A stretch of DNA of 64,000 bases, taken from the NCBI GenBank assembly GCA_019914995.1, contig CM034136.1, forward strand, positions 7,389,787 through 7,453,786, written 5' to 3'. Each line of letters opens with the position of its first letter. Position 1 is the stretch's first letter. Both the position numbers and the translations under genes were made by a program. Under the pieces are notes generated by a model. It saw only the letters and a program-made list of their open reading frames with translations, was not told the origin of the DNA and did not search any database. Below, piece after piece: positions 23,780-35,745 of the stretch. This DNA is from Acanthochlamys bracteata (lineage: Eukaryota > Streptophyta > Magnoliopsida > Pandanales > Velloziaceae).

Positions 23780-24583
23780 GTTTGCATCAAATGTTAGTTT
23801 TCTGATAGGTAATATGTTTTTGCTAGATCTGGTAAAATCTGATACTTCCTACAATACATATCATTGTTCTACAGTACATCTTCTTATATTTTAGTTTGGA
23901 ATCACGGTTGGTTTCTAATTTAACGACTTTGCAAAAAACCTTATTGTCCTTTTGCTTCTGTGAAATGTTCTTGATAGCTCTGAATCAGAGTTCCATAACT
24001 CCTCTGCAAGTTCAACACCTAGTTCAGCTTCACTGCCTAAAAGTGGTCAGGATTCCATAACTCTTGTGCAGGCAGCTTTGGACATCGGCCTTGTCAACGA
24101 TGGCTACAGGCGGTAAGGTAGAATTACGGAAGAAAAACTAGTGAGGTAAATCCTCACCCCAAGTATGTCTCTTTCTTGAACTGTGACTCTCTATTTAAGC
24201 TACATACTTTCTTCACATTTTTCTTTGGTCTTTTACGTACATCTCATAAGTATTCAATAAGCAACGTGAAAAGACAGCTTAAGATACTTTAAAAGTATTC
24301 TTTATTTTAAAATGACTCTCAATTCTCAACTGAAACGTTCCCTATGGCTGTTAGATGTTTTGAATGAACTTACCAAATTTATCAGTTCCTATAAAAAATG
24401 CAGATACTTTAGATTCATAGCTAATAGTTTATACATGGAAATCTTTAGCAATGTTGTACGCTATTTGTTATTACGTTATCCAGTGTTGGGTGGGCCGGTC
24501 CAGATCGGACCGTATGGACCAGCTTAGGCCCAGTAAAGGGTGTGGTGTTTATATTAAAGAAACCCACCAGAAACCAATCTCAC
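23780..24583 (+). repeat. X repeat, copy 2 (804 bp)
   Basis: Same segment as 15536-16340, with scattered substitutions. Preceded by the complete Copia 5' LTR and followed by truncated LTR L2. An open frame inside it (24312-24527) has no homologue that I recognise. Confidence 0.95.
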
Positions 24584-24738
24584 ACCACTTCTACGTAAAC
24601 TACATGCTCTTTATATAGAGCAGAAAAAAAATAAACTTAAATAAAAGATTAGGATCCTAACAATCAGCTAGAGATTTGGTAAATTTTTTCAAAAGATTGA
24701 ATCTCCTAAAAACTAGATCTACTTAGAAATGTTCAACA
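24584..24738 (-). repeat. Truncated Copia LTR L2 (155 bp)
   Basis: Matches 23625-23779. Joined to X2 at CTCAC and to X3 at ...TTCAACA/GTTTGCATC. It has several private substitutions. Confidence 0.9.
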
Positions 24739-25539
24739 GTTTGCATCAAATGTTAGTTTTCTGGTAGGTAATATGCTTTTGCTAGATCTAGCAAAATCTG
24801 ATACTTTCTATAATACATATCATTGTTCTACAGTACATCTTCTGATATTTTAGTTTGGAATCATGGTTGGTTTCTAATTTAACAACTTTGCAAAAAACAT
24901 TGTTGTCCTTTTGCTTTTTTTGAAATGTTCTTGATACCTCTGAATCAGAGTTCCATAACTCCTGTGCAAGTTCAACACCTAATTCAGCTTCACTGCCTAA
25001 AAGTGGTCAGGATTCCATAACTCTTGTGCAGGCAGCTTTGGACATCGGCCTTGTCAACGATGGCTACAGGCGGTAAGGTAGAATTACGGAAGAAAAACTA
25101 GTGAAGGTAAATCCTCACCCCAGGTATGTCTCTTTCTTGAACTGTGACTCTTTAATTATGCTACATACTTCCTTCACATTTTTCTTTGATCTTTTACGTA
25201 CTTCTCATAAGTATCCAATAAGCAATGTGAAAAGACCGCTTAAAATACTTTAGAAGTATTCTTTATTTTAAAATGACTTTCAATTCTCAACTGAAACGTT
25301 CCCTATGGCTGTTAGATGTTTTGAATGAACTTACCAAATTTATCAGTTCCTATAAAAAATGCAGATACTTCAGATTCATAGCTAATAGTTTATACATGTA
25401 AATCTTTAGCAATGCTGTATGCTATTTGTTATGACGTTATCCTGGGTGGGCCGGTCTACACCGGACCGTATGGACCAGCTTAGGCCCAGTAAAGGGTGTG
25501 GTGTTTATATTAAAGGAACCCACCAGAAACCAATCTCAC
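24739..25539 (+). repeat. X repeat, copy 3 (801 bp)
   Basis: Same layout as the other X copies. It has a short deletion in the palindromic region near its end (cctgggtgggccgg instead of ccagtgttgggtgggccgg), shared with copy 5. Confidence 0.95.
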
Positions 25540-25694
25540 ACCACTTCTGCGTCAACTACATGCTCTTTATATAGAGCAGAACAAAAACAAACTTAAATAA
25601 AAGAATATGATCCTAACAATCAGCAAGAGATTTGGTAAACTTTTTCAAAATATCGAATCTCCTAAAGACTATATCTAGTTAAAAATGTTCAACA
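25540..25694 (-). repeat. Truncated Copia LTR L3 (155 bp)
   Basis: Matches 23625-23779 with the same CTCAC junction on the X side. It is followed directly by X copy 4. Confidence 0.9.
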
Positions 25695-26503
25695 GTTTGC
25701 ATCAAATGTTAGTTTTCTGGTAGGTAATATATTTTTGCTAGATCTGGTAAAATCTGATACTTCCTACAATACATATCATTGTTCTACAGTACATCTTCTG
25801 ATATTTTAGTTTGGAATCACGGTTGGTTTCTAATTTAACGACTTTGCAAAAAACCTTGTTGTCCTTTTGCTTCTGTGAAATGTTCTTGATAGCTCTGAAA
25901 CAGAGTTCCATAACTCCTGTGCAAGTTCAACACCTAGTTCAACTTCACTGCCTAAAAGTGTTCAGGATTACATAACTCTTGTGCAGGCACCTTTGGACAT
26001 CGGCCTTGTCAACGATGGCTACAGGCGGTAAGGTGGAATTACGGAAGAAAAACTAGTGAAGGTAAATCCTCACCCCAGGTATGTCTCTTTCTTGAACTGT
26101 GACTCTTTAGTTATGCTACATACTTCCTTCACATTTTTCTTTGGACTTTTACGTACTTCTCATAAATATCCAATAAGTAACGTGAAAAGACCGCTTAACA
26201 TACTTTAGAAGTATTCTTTATTTTAAAATTACTCTCAATTCTCAACTGAAACGTTCCCTATGGCTTTTAGATGTTTTGAATGAACTTACCAAATTTATCA
26301 GTTCCTATAAAAAATGCAGATACTTTAGATTCATAGCTAATAGTTTATACATGGAAATCTTTAGCAATGCTGTACGCTATTTGTTATGACGTTATCCAGT
26401 GTTGGATGGGCCGGTCCAGACCGGACCGTATGGACCAAATTTTTTAGGCCCGAGAAAGAGTGTGGTGTTTATATTAAAGGAACCCACCAGAAACCAATCT
26501 CAC
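25695..26503 (+). repeat. X repeat, copy 4 (809 bp)
   Basis: Same segment. It has a small local change near the end (accaaattttttaggccc). The short open stretch ending VNDGYRR is kept. Confidence 0.95.
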
Positions 26504-26658
26504 ACCACTTCTGCGTCAACTACATGCTCTTTATATAGAGCAGAACAAAAACAAACTTAAGCAAAAGATTAGGATCCTAACAATCAGCTAGAGATTTGGT
26601 AAACTTTTTCAAAAGATTGAATCTTCTAAAGACTAGATCTACTTAGAAATGTTCAACA
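26504..26658 (-). repeat. Truncated Copia LTR L4 (155 bp)
   Basis: Matches 23625-23779; the same junctions as L2 and L3. Confidence 0.9.
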
Positions 26659-27457
26659 GTTTGCATCAAATGTTAGTTTTCTGGTAGGTAATATATTTTT
26701 GCTAGATCTGATAAAATCTGATACTTGCTACAATACATATCATTGTTCTACAATACATCTTCTAATATTTTAGTTTGGAATCACGGTTGGTTTCTAATTT
26801 AACGACTTTGTAAAAAACCTTGTTGTCCTTTTGCTCTGTGAAATATTTTTGATAGCTCTGAATCAGAGTTCCATAACTCCTGTGCAAGTTCAACACCTAG
26901 TTTAGCTTTACTGCCTAAAAGTGGTCAGGATTCCATAACTCTTGTGCAGGCAGGTTTGGACATCGGCCTTGTCAACGATGGCTACAGGCGATAAGGGAGA
27001 ATTACGGAAGAAAAACTAGTGAAGGTAAATCCTCACCCCAGGTATGTCTCTTTCTTAAACTGTGACTCTTTAATTATGCTACATACTTCCTTCACATTTT
27101 TCTTTGGTTTTTTACGTAATTCTCATAAGTATTCAGTAAGCAACGTGAAAAGACCGCTTAAGATACTTTAGAAGTATTCTTTATTTTAAAATGACTTTCA
27201 ATTCTCAACTGAAATATTCCCTATGGCTGTTAGATGTTTTAAATGAACTTACCAAATTTATCAGTTCCTATAAAAAATGCAGATACTTTAGATCCATAGT
27301 TAATAGTTTATACATGGAAATCTTTAACAATACTGTACGTTATTTGTTATGACGTTATCCTGGGTGGGCCGGTCCAGACCGGACTGTATGGACCAGCTTA
27401 GGCCCAGTAAAGGGTGTGGTGTTTATATTAAATGAACCCACCAGAAACCAATCTCAC
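26659..27457 (+). repeat. X repeat, copy 5, holding the HisA promoter region
   Basis: The last X copy ends at caatctcac and continues into unique sequence (cggcacatcaaacg) and the HisA gene 70 bases later, without an LTR. This is therefore the copy in the ancestral position, and X as a whole looks like the natural upstream region of HisA. Confidence 0.9.
27365..27407 (+). promoter_or_regulatory. Palindromic GGTCC region and site II boxes upstream of HisA
   Basis: Contains TGGGCC (27365-27370), the imperfect palindrome GGCCGGTCCAGACCGGAC, and AGGCCCA (27400-27406), about 120-160 bases before the HisA start codon. The site II class is common in plant housekeeping promoters. Equivalent boxes are present in the other four X copies. 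Confidence 0.45.
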
Positions 27458-27527
27458 CGGCACATCAAACGTCTTACGATCATCGTCAAACCATAATCCC
27501 AACAGCAAGCAAACGGTTTGACCAAGC

Positions 27528-30112
27528 ATGGCGACTCGTTTGGTCTCAGGATTCAAACCGTTTCTAGGCAGAAGCAGAAAAGATGTTCTCTACCTCCCGC
27601 CCTCTAAGTGTTCGAGTAAATGCCCCAACGGGATAAACATTTTCTGTTAACACTCTTTGTCTTGTTTTTGTTAATCAGTCTTCTTAATGAAGGTATTTGG
27701 TTGCACTTGTGGTGATCGGTGTTTTGATATCGCAGGCCATGTTCAGCTTGTTCGATGTGCCGTTCGGATCCGGCCATGCATTGATATACACAAGGTGAGC
27801 TCTGTTTGATGATTGTGAGGTTTAGTTTGGTGAGGATTTTTAGCTTTTTTGTTAGAGATAAACTCCTTTATGATTAGCGCCGACATTGCGAGTTTTTTTA
27901 TGGGATTTTGGGCAGGGAAAAGTGAAGCAAATTGTTGGATCCACATTGAAAGATGCAACTGATGAGGTTTCTAGTTTGATCACCAACTTTGAATCGGATA
28001 AATCACCTGCAGAGTTCGCTAGTCTATATAAGGAAGATGGACTTACGGGTGGTCATGTTATTATGCTTGGCGCCGATGATGAAAGTAAATCTGCTACATT
28101 GGAAGCATTACATGCATATCCTGGTAATTTGACTCCTTCAGCAGAATATATTTTACAATAAAAGGTTTACACAAGCATTCATGACAACTTTCTGATGCTA
28201 GTTACTTAGGTTTCCTATCTATCATGGCATAGTTTTCCTTAATCTTCTTAATTGAACTGTATGTCCTTAGGAGGTTCTTGACTTACAGGTGGTATGCAAG
28301 TTGGAGGAGGTATAAATTCGGATAACGCCATAAGTTATCTTGAGGAGGGCGCTAGCCATGTGATTGTCACATCGGTATGACATTTTAGATGGCACGATCC
28401 TATTGTTCATCTGCACTATCGTAATGTTGGTGCCAGAATCCAATATGCTGTCAGGAATGCATGAATTGTGTAGTGAGCATAAGATTCGTCCTGAACGTAA
28501 GTAAAAATTGGAGAAACCTCGAAAAATTGCAGGAAATACTATTTATGTCAAAGTATATCTTTCTTCCGATCATAAAAATGTCCATTCTTATAAACTGTCT
28601 AGCTTGTAGATGTGAATCCAATCTGTTTTGCTTACTAATAAGTATAAATAGTTTATACTATCTTTAGCGAACTTCAGCAGTCGTTTATCTAGCTCAGGTT
28701 TATACTTTCGGAGAGTATATGTACTATTAACACTAGCATACTATTGGGGCTTGTGGTAGATACTTTCTAACTTGCAAATGGCTTCTCTTTATGTTTATTA
28801 TGCAGTATGTTTTCAGTGATGGCAGAATGGACCTTGAACGCCTTGAAGGTCTTGTCAAGTTGATTGGAAAGAATAGGCTTGTGTTGGACCTTAGTTGTAG
28901 AAAGAAGGTACGTGACCTCCTTTTTTAAACTTATATCATTATAACTTGTGAACTCAAAACAAATATGCATAATCTGGCATCTCCTTCGTTTATATGTCAG
29001 CTCATTTCTTTTACCCTATTTTATCAGTAACCCAATAGGTAATTATGTTTCCCTTCCAGTTTAGTTGATGCCTCGTTTTTTAGTCGACTTGGAATCTTAG
29101 AGCAACGATACTAGGTTGTTAAGATGCAAATTTATATTTGTATATGTTTTCAGGATGGCAGGTATGCAATTGTTACCGACAGGTGGCAGAAGTTGAGCGA
29201 TGTTTTTGTTGATGAACAAACTTTGAAATTCCTTTCAGCTTATGCTGATGAATTTTTAGTGCACGGAGTTGATGTTGAAGGGAAAAGGTAGCGTTTTGGT
29301 GTCTAGTGACAAATATTTACATTTGTGTTTTAGCTGATAGATTGTTTAAGCATTCACAAAATGCCTTTTCTTCAGGCCTCCATCTCGCAACACTATTGAC
29401 AAAAATGTTGAACTTATGCTTATTAGTTTTCTTCTGATGTGTATGCTAGTCAACCTCTAGAAACTTTATTCCTATGGAGAGTCTTCTTGAAGGCACTTCT
29501 CTTGACATCTTCATCATATCAAGGGAATGAGAATCTCATTTCTCTTTCTGCCAACTGTGAAAACTTTGAGCCTTTTTCTTGCTCCCTGCTTTTCTCTCTT
29601 TATTGCTGATTAAAAAGAAAACAGAATTCGTTTATTCTTGTTTTATGGGATTACTAATCATCTGGAAATATTTTGCGACAGTATTGTATTTTATGTAGAT
29701 TGCATAAACGAATTGGTGTACAAATTGTTTCTAGTCACCTGGTATCCCTATTCTATATTGATTTCTAAAGCTTCTTGTTTTTGACAGACTAGGAATTGAC
29801 GAGGAGCTTGTTGAACTGCTTGGTCTTTTTTCACCTGTATGTATAGTTCTTCTCTTAAACCCAACCCAATAGAATACCTTAGTAGATGAAATACATTATA
29901 CCAAAGAGAGTTAGTAGTGACATCTGTGTTAACAGATTCCGGTGACATATGCCGGTGGAGTTACAACGATATCTGATCTGGAACTAATCAAGACAGCAGG
30001 CTCTGGACAGGTTGATGCAACTGTTGGAAGTGCTCTTGATATATTCGGCGGGGAACTGCCATACAGGGAAGTTGTTACTTGGCATGAAAAACAAGCTATG
30101 GCAATGAAATAG
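27528..30112 (+). CDS. HISN3: HisA: phosphoribosylformimino-AICAR-P isomerase, plastidial, 8 exons, 300 aa
   Basis: Fourth step of histidine biosynthesis: the Amadori isomerisation of ProFAR to PRFAR in plastids. Exons: 27528-27615, 27736-27794, 27916-28123, 28289-28374, 28806-28907, 29154-29287, 29788-29836, 29936-30112; GT-AG introns and consistent phases give 300 residues. The beta/alpha barrel starts at [15 protein letters not shown], followed by [17 protein letters not shown]-type [57 protein letters not shown] and [10 protein letters not shown]. About 45 Ser/Arg/Lys-rich residues precede the barrel and fit a transit peptide. The exon 1 donor was chosen because it restores the frame into exon 2. 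The gene lies just downstream of the X/LTR array, so its promoter is the last array unit. Confidence 0.93.
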
Positions 30113-30376
30113 TTCTAAGCAAAATCTTGAACTCTTGTAAGTCTTCTTTGTTGTAGCTGTTCTACTCGTAATTGCAAAAATAAGTGATGCATTATTTCAG
30201 AGATTTTTCCATCTTTGAAAAACTTGAAGTTTTCTTCACAATAACATTCTAGCTAAATTCATGACAAATAATTTTCCATTCCATCAAATCAAATGCAATC
30301 TTTTAAACTCAACCGAAAAAGAAACAACCCTAAAAAAGCAACAAACAAAGACACCGCCAAAACAGGCTGCAAAACC

Positions 30377-31029
30377 TCACAACCAATGAGCAACAGCAAG
30401 CATCGCCGCCCACACCAAGGTGGCGCTCGAAAGAGTGACAGAAGTGGCGGCAGAGGTAGTGACATCGGAGCCGCTGTGACGTGTTGAGGAAGAAGAAGAA
30501 CTTCCCGGCGGTGAGTGAAGCGGCACAACTTTTACGGCAACCTTCATTCCTGAGAAACACTGACCATTGCCGCAGATGAAGTAGTACATCCCAGGACTAT
30601 CAAGAGGAATGAAATCTTTGCCGGAGCTCCAGTTCCCGACCGCCGAATCAAGCGTGCAGTTGTCGTACCCCGTATTGTTTACTTCGAACACGTTGTAGAC
30701 ATTCTTCTGGTACCTGAAAGCTGCAAAAAAACAGAAGAAAACTCACTTTTTTTTTCAAAATTTGAACAAATGCGAGTGTGTTCTTCTTGTAGAACAAGAT
30801 CTTTTGAAGAGAAAGGTTGAGAGAAACAGATCTGGAATTTACAGATGAGATCTCCGACGTAGAAGGTCTGATTGGTAGACCAGTCAGTGTAGTTGATGTT
30901 TGGGTTCCAACCAAGATGACCGCCGACGATGTGGTCGGTGGCCCCAGCCATGTAGGACCCGGATAATGCTGCCGCTATTATAAACACAAGAAGAAAACTA
31001 ACAAGCTCTCTTGACGAAGATCTCTTCAT
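30377..31029 (-). CDS. Early nodulin-like (phytocyanin-fold) protein, 2 exons, 176 aa
   Basis: A GPI-anchored, secreted phytocyanin-like protein of the cell surface. Exons 31029-30843 and 30720-30377, GT-AG, intron phase 1 inside the codon before SFRYQK, the position usual in this family. Features: signal peptide about residues 1-29 ending AGA, plastocyanin-like fold (GWNPN, FYVGDLISFRYQKNVYNVFE, CTLDS, GMYYFICGNGQCFSGMKV), Ser-rich linker, hydrophobic C-terminal GPI signal ending AVAHWL. The His copper ligands expected after FxVGD-preceding strand and in the GHC-type motif are absent (NQTFYVGD, GNGQC), so it is unlikely to bind copper and fits the ENODL class. Confidence 0.9.
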
Positions 31030-33718
31030 GTCGTTGTTATTGTTGCAGAGTCTCTGCTCTGCTTTGCTTTGTTAGTGAATCTGAGCTTGCTCCTCTACTG
31101 GCTGAAGACTGACTTATGATTGGTGGGTTATTTTAGAGACGAAATGAATAGTTACCATTCTGTCCCTAAGTTAGCATGGGCCATTTTTTGATAAATACAA
31201 TGTGGATCAAAGGTTTCACACTATAGCCCAATAGAGCAAGTCCATTAAAAATTTGTATACATTTATAGAACAGTTTCCTTGAAGATGCCCGTGAATTAAA
31301 ATATGGATTGGCATGTTATTCAAGGGAATGAATTTTTGCAGAAAGAGAGCTGCACTCTACAAAGCGGTTAGTGGGAAGCCATGATTAGAAGGGGAAAAAA
31401 AAGAACCTGACTGGGTCCACCAATTTGACCCAACTCAAACGAACATGCAGACCCGAATTTTGAAAGTACTTTTAAAGTAAATTTTTTATAAAATAATAGA
31501 TATTTTTATTTTTTTAAAAATTAAATTTTATTTTTTTGATTTAAAAAAGATAAAAAAAATAATAAAAAAATTTTACTATATTAATTTTTTATAATTTTTA
31601 AATAAATTCTAAATACTTGTAATAGATATATTAAAAAATGTGAAATAGAAAAATAAAATAAATTTTTTGAGAAATGTTTTTCCAAACACCTATTTTCTTA
31701 TTGACCCAATTCAAACCAACACAAAGTTTAACATTTTTTGACGAAAATAAAAAAATTATAATGTACAAATTTTGTAATATATAACATATTTTTTTATAAT
31801 ACTATAACAATTTTATTAAAAATATAAAGTAATTATTTGAAACAATAAGTAATTCAAAATTTTTATCTAAACTGAATTAACAAATCGTTTCAATACATAT
31901 TTTATAAGTATATAAAAAATTTATTTAAAAATTTAGAAAGTGTAAAAAATTTTTACGAAGTGAGATCTTTTTATTACATATTTTTATTATTTTTTTGAAG
32001 TAAAAAATTAGAACTTATTTTTTAAAATGAACAAAAATACTTTCATTTCATAAAAATTTCATTTTATAAGCAATCCCAAACGATCCCTTGAATTTCCAAT
32101 TCGAAGAGTTCCAAACTCAATAAGAACGCGCCCTAATAAATCAATTGAAAACAACACCAAATGGGACAAGGAGCAGGAGGCAAATGATTATTGGGTTCCG
32201 AACCCACACCGGTTCTTCCTTACGGCGCAGTTCGGCGTACTTATGATCCTAAAATAAAATTATTTATTTATTTATATATATTTTTTATTTATACATATAA
32301 TGTATATATTTTCTTATTTTAAAATTTTTTATAAATATTATAAATTTTATTTAAAAATATAAAATATTTATTAAAATAATAAGTATTTTAAAAGCAATGC
32401 CAAACATACTGTCGTATAACAAGGCATGCAGCTTGTGCATGAAAGAAGAAAAATGTGTACAGGAATATAAAAAGTCCAGAAATGGAAAGTGTCAAATTAA
32501 TCAGAGTTAGCCATGAAGAAGGATTCTTGGCTGGCAGTGGGGCTGCTCAAACATTACTACCCACAGCATTTACTCACTCATTGAAGGATCTGAATAAAGA
32601 AGACAATAGCATTGTGCACATGTCTAAATTAAGCATCTAAATAAAGAACTACTCCTGAAATCAATGGTATATGAAACCTTCTAAGGGCGTGTTTCAAAGA
32701 GCAGACCAAAAAACAACTCTCAAACTGCACCAGTAGTTAGAAGTTGGTAACAAAACACGCCAGATTTAGAAGAAGAGATCATTGTTAGATTCTGTGAAAG
32801 ACATCTGCGGTAGACGAATGAAATATCTCCAGGTTTCTTAAGATAAAAAATGCAAACTCGAGCCAATCGTTTCATAAATAATAAATAAGTATGTCAGCAC
32901 ATTTCAAGACTCACCAAATATTATCTTGTATGCTGTATCCGATGAATAGGTTTAACTTTGCTTCAAAGATCAAGTTCAAACCAAACAGCAAAAAATTTTC
33001 ATAAAAAGAATTAATACTTTTAAATTAAAAAACTTCAAAAAAAGAATTAGTTAGTTGACCAGTGAGCATATTTATGTGAAGGTGTAAACAGAATATTTAT
33101 CAGATAACATTCTCGCCAAAAAGTAAAACAAGTTATAGGAAAAAGTAAAGTTGTTAGCAACTAGATTCGACAATGCTATCTATATAGCAGAAACGGCACC
33201 TTTGCTTTGAGAAAGATATGCGTAAACCATCTGCATCACCTTTAATTCTACTAGAAGCACCATCTTCTCAAATTATTTTGAATCTTTGATTGAGATTATA
33301 GTTTTCCCCTACTGAATCATTACTTTGTCAAAGTCAAAATGAGCAGAAAACAGATACTTTAACTTCACTACATTAAATCGATCATCATGCCTGGAATAAA
33401 AATATGGTAATACATATAGAACCGAGTGACTAGGGCAAACCCAAAGTATAAGAATAGGCTGAGGATTTGAAAAGACTGCCAAAATGCTATTAAAATCAGC
33501 ATTTTTCTTCATTTTGCATGAAAAAGAATCATATATACAAAAAAAAGGAAAACATTCAGGCAAACTAACAAATCTGAGAAAGATCACAACGCACCACCCT
33601 GAGTTGACCACATTCCAATCAGTAACTCATATTGTACAGCCTATGCAATCTAGTTGCTATACGAAACAACCATGCTATTTCAACAAGAAAGCAACCAAAA
33701 TTAAAGGAGTAAGAAGGC
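31030..33718. other. Intergenic, AT-rich, with dispersed repeat
   Basis: The first part should hold the early nodulin-like promoter. About 31455-31690 is an AT-rich stretch similar to 5918-6160 and 7606-7800. At 32685-32765 a short sequence begins GGGCGTGTTTC and ends AAACACGCC, echoing the MITE at 1040-1288. No gene was recognised in 32.1-33.7 kb. Confidence 0.4.
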
Positions 33719-34773
33719 TCACTCAGTATCCCGCATGGCTTTTGTCAACAGCTTGCCACGTAGCTTTGTTCTCGGTGATGGTGAGTACTCCATTGGGACT
33801 GCAGGCATCTCCATCTCTCCTTTCAAAATTTTGACGATATCCCCAGTATCTGGTCTCAACTCGGGCGTCTTCTGCAAGCACAGAAGAGCTAAATTTATGC
33901 AAAGGCTAGCGTGATCCTTGTTATAGGAATCTCATCCACCAGCTCTAACACACTCCCACTGCACTAATTGACGGCACCAGCTCACCAGGTTGGCCTTCTC
34001 TAGCCTTATAGGAGATGACAAAATATGCAATGGCCTCCGTCCAGAGATGACCACAAGGATTAAGACACCGAAGCTATAAATATCAGCCTTTTCCATCAAA
34101 TGCCCAAATGCGCCATACTCGGGTGCAATGTAGCACACTGTTCCCCTCATGCTCATCGTGCTACTAAGCTCAAGACTGAAAAGATCGCCGCTCCACATAT
34201 CACTCCCCATCGACCTGCTATGCCTCTTCTTCCACCGCTTCCTAAAGCTTATATCCAAGGCAGGCCGAAGGGCTGGCTTGTTCACATAGCTACTGGTGGT
34301 GCCACTGGGCCCTGCATTGCAGCTCTTTGTCCTTAACCAATTCCGCCAGGAACATACTCGTAAACCAACAACCGTCGACGGCTTCTTCGCCGCCTTCCAT
34401 CGAGGCAACAACTGCGTTCGACAGCTAGTTGTTTGATAGCAACAGATTTCTCATTCTTAAGAACACCACGGTAAACAGACGCAGAAGCTCCACGACCGAT
34501 TGATCTGGAAGGGTTGAATCCATCTGTAGCCGAACGCAGTTCGTGGTAACTGAAGCGGCGGACACGCCGCGGTGGTGGATCGACGGGAAGTGTTGGATAG
34601 CGACTTTGCTTGTATCTTAACCAGAAGTAAGCAATCACTAGAAGGATTATCAATAGAACAACTGTCGCTGCAGAGATTGCCGTAGCGAGAATTGCAGTGC
34701 TGCTGCTGTTGTGCTGTTTTTGTTTGTTGAGTAGAGACGGTGGCGAAGCGAGTAGTGCTCTTGAAGAAACCAT
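33719..34773 (-). pseudogene. Receptor-like protein kinase, decayed copy
   Basis: The upstream part (34773-34336) has a short N-terminus, a membrane helix (TAILATAISAATVVLLIILL) and the start of a kinase domain: FSYHELRSATDGF, the glycine loop IGRGASASVYRG and VAIKQL. After LLVYEYVPGGIG there is a stop, and the helix C and catalytic-loop region (HRD) is missing. The later kinase part (TVCYIAPEYGAFGHLMEKAD, DIYSFGVLILVVISGRRPL) is in another frame, and a further frameshift after VQWECV precedes the C-terminal KTPELRPDTGDIVKILKGEM. It resembles the At1g80870/At2g45590 group of plant receptor-like kinases. Loss of the catalytic core plus several frame breaks make it a pseudogene. Confidence 0.88.
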
Positions 34774-35745
34774 GGTTGAGAGAAAGATAAGGAACAGAGG
34801 AGAAGGAGAGAGAGAGAAACAGAAAGAGAAGGAATTGTTTGTGTTATTGTCATGATTGAAAAAAGAAAGAGAAAAGAAAAGAAAAGAAGAGAAATGGTGG
34901 GGACTTATAAGTGGAGAAAAAAGGAGAGGAAGAAGAATAGTGTAGCCGCCGTGTAGGTGTGGTTTTACAGTTGGAAAATTATTTTAATCATAAAAACGAT
35001 AAAAACGAGGGAAAAAGTGACAGTGGATAGACGGAATAAATAATAATAAAAAAGAAACAAGTGCTGCTTTTTAAAAAGAAGGATTTTTTACGTTGTCAGA
35101 GAATGGAGGGAACCTGAATGCAGGGAACGGGCTAGCTCCTTGCTTAACTGCTGGGTTTGTTGTGAAGAAGAAATGCACGGTCATCCGCAAGGCATAGGAC
35201 CTGATTATTCCTAAATACTTCCACATCAATAATAGTTAAGGCTAAAGCCGCAGCACATCCACACGCAGAAGTAGATCAAAGTGCTCAACATAAAGGAGCT
35301 ACTATACAACAATAAATCCATAATGTTTGTTCAATTTCATTGTACAAATCTTGTTTCTGGATCTACACTAGAAGGGACGTAAATTTATTCTGAAGTAGAT
35401 ACTAGCTGCAGTGATATACGACTACCCGTATTGATGCCAGTAACTATAATATTACATGTGAACAAGTAATTTACCAACACACCGATCTGCAAACTATATT
35501 GAGTCAAACAAATTACGGGCTATACTAGTAGAAAGTCCATCGCACCAACAAATCGAGGAACACCATCACCACAAGATGTACTTGAAAGTTTTTCTTCTTA
35601 CAATCTCAAAGTAGGAATAACTGATTTCATGGATTGTTCCCTATAAATGGCCGTTACAGTTCAAAAATGAGGCAAGTGCTAACCTCTGAAATTCATACCC
35701 TGACAGCTGACCCATCTATGTAGGTAAAATTACGAGCAGTACTGC
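34774..35745. other. Intergenic; purine-rich tract then TM9 3' region
   Basis: 34800-34920 is a GA-rich tract (on plus) that may be the old promoter or 5' UTR of the kinase pseudogene. The part next to 35745 is probably the 3' UTR of the TM9 gene. Nothing else recognised. Confidence 0.45.

Noticed and set aside
24312-24527. Open frame within X copy 2 starting MTLNSQLKRSLWLL
   Set aside because: The same stretch is interrupted in the other X copies (for example by TGA at TTATGACG), so it is not a conserved coding region.
32682-32766. Short sequence with GGGCGTGTTTC and AAACACGCC ends, like a mini MITE
   Set aside because: No TAA duplication, only about 10 bp of inverted match, and 85 bp long; too weak to call an element.
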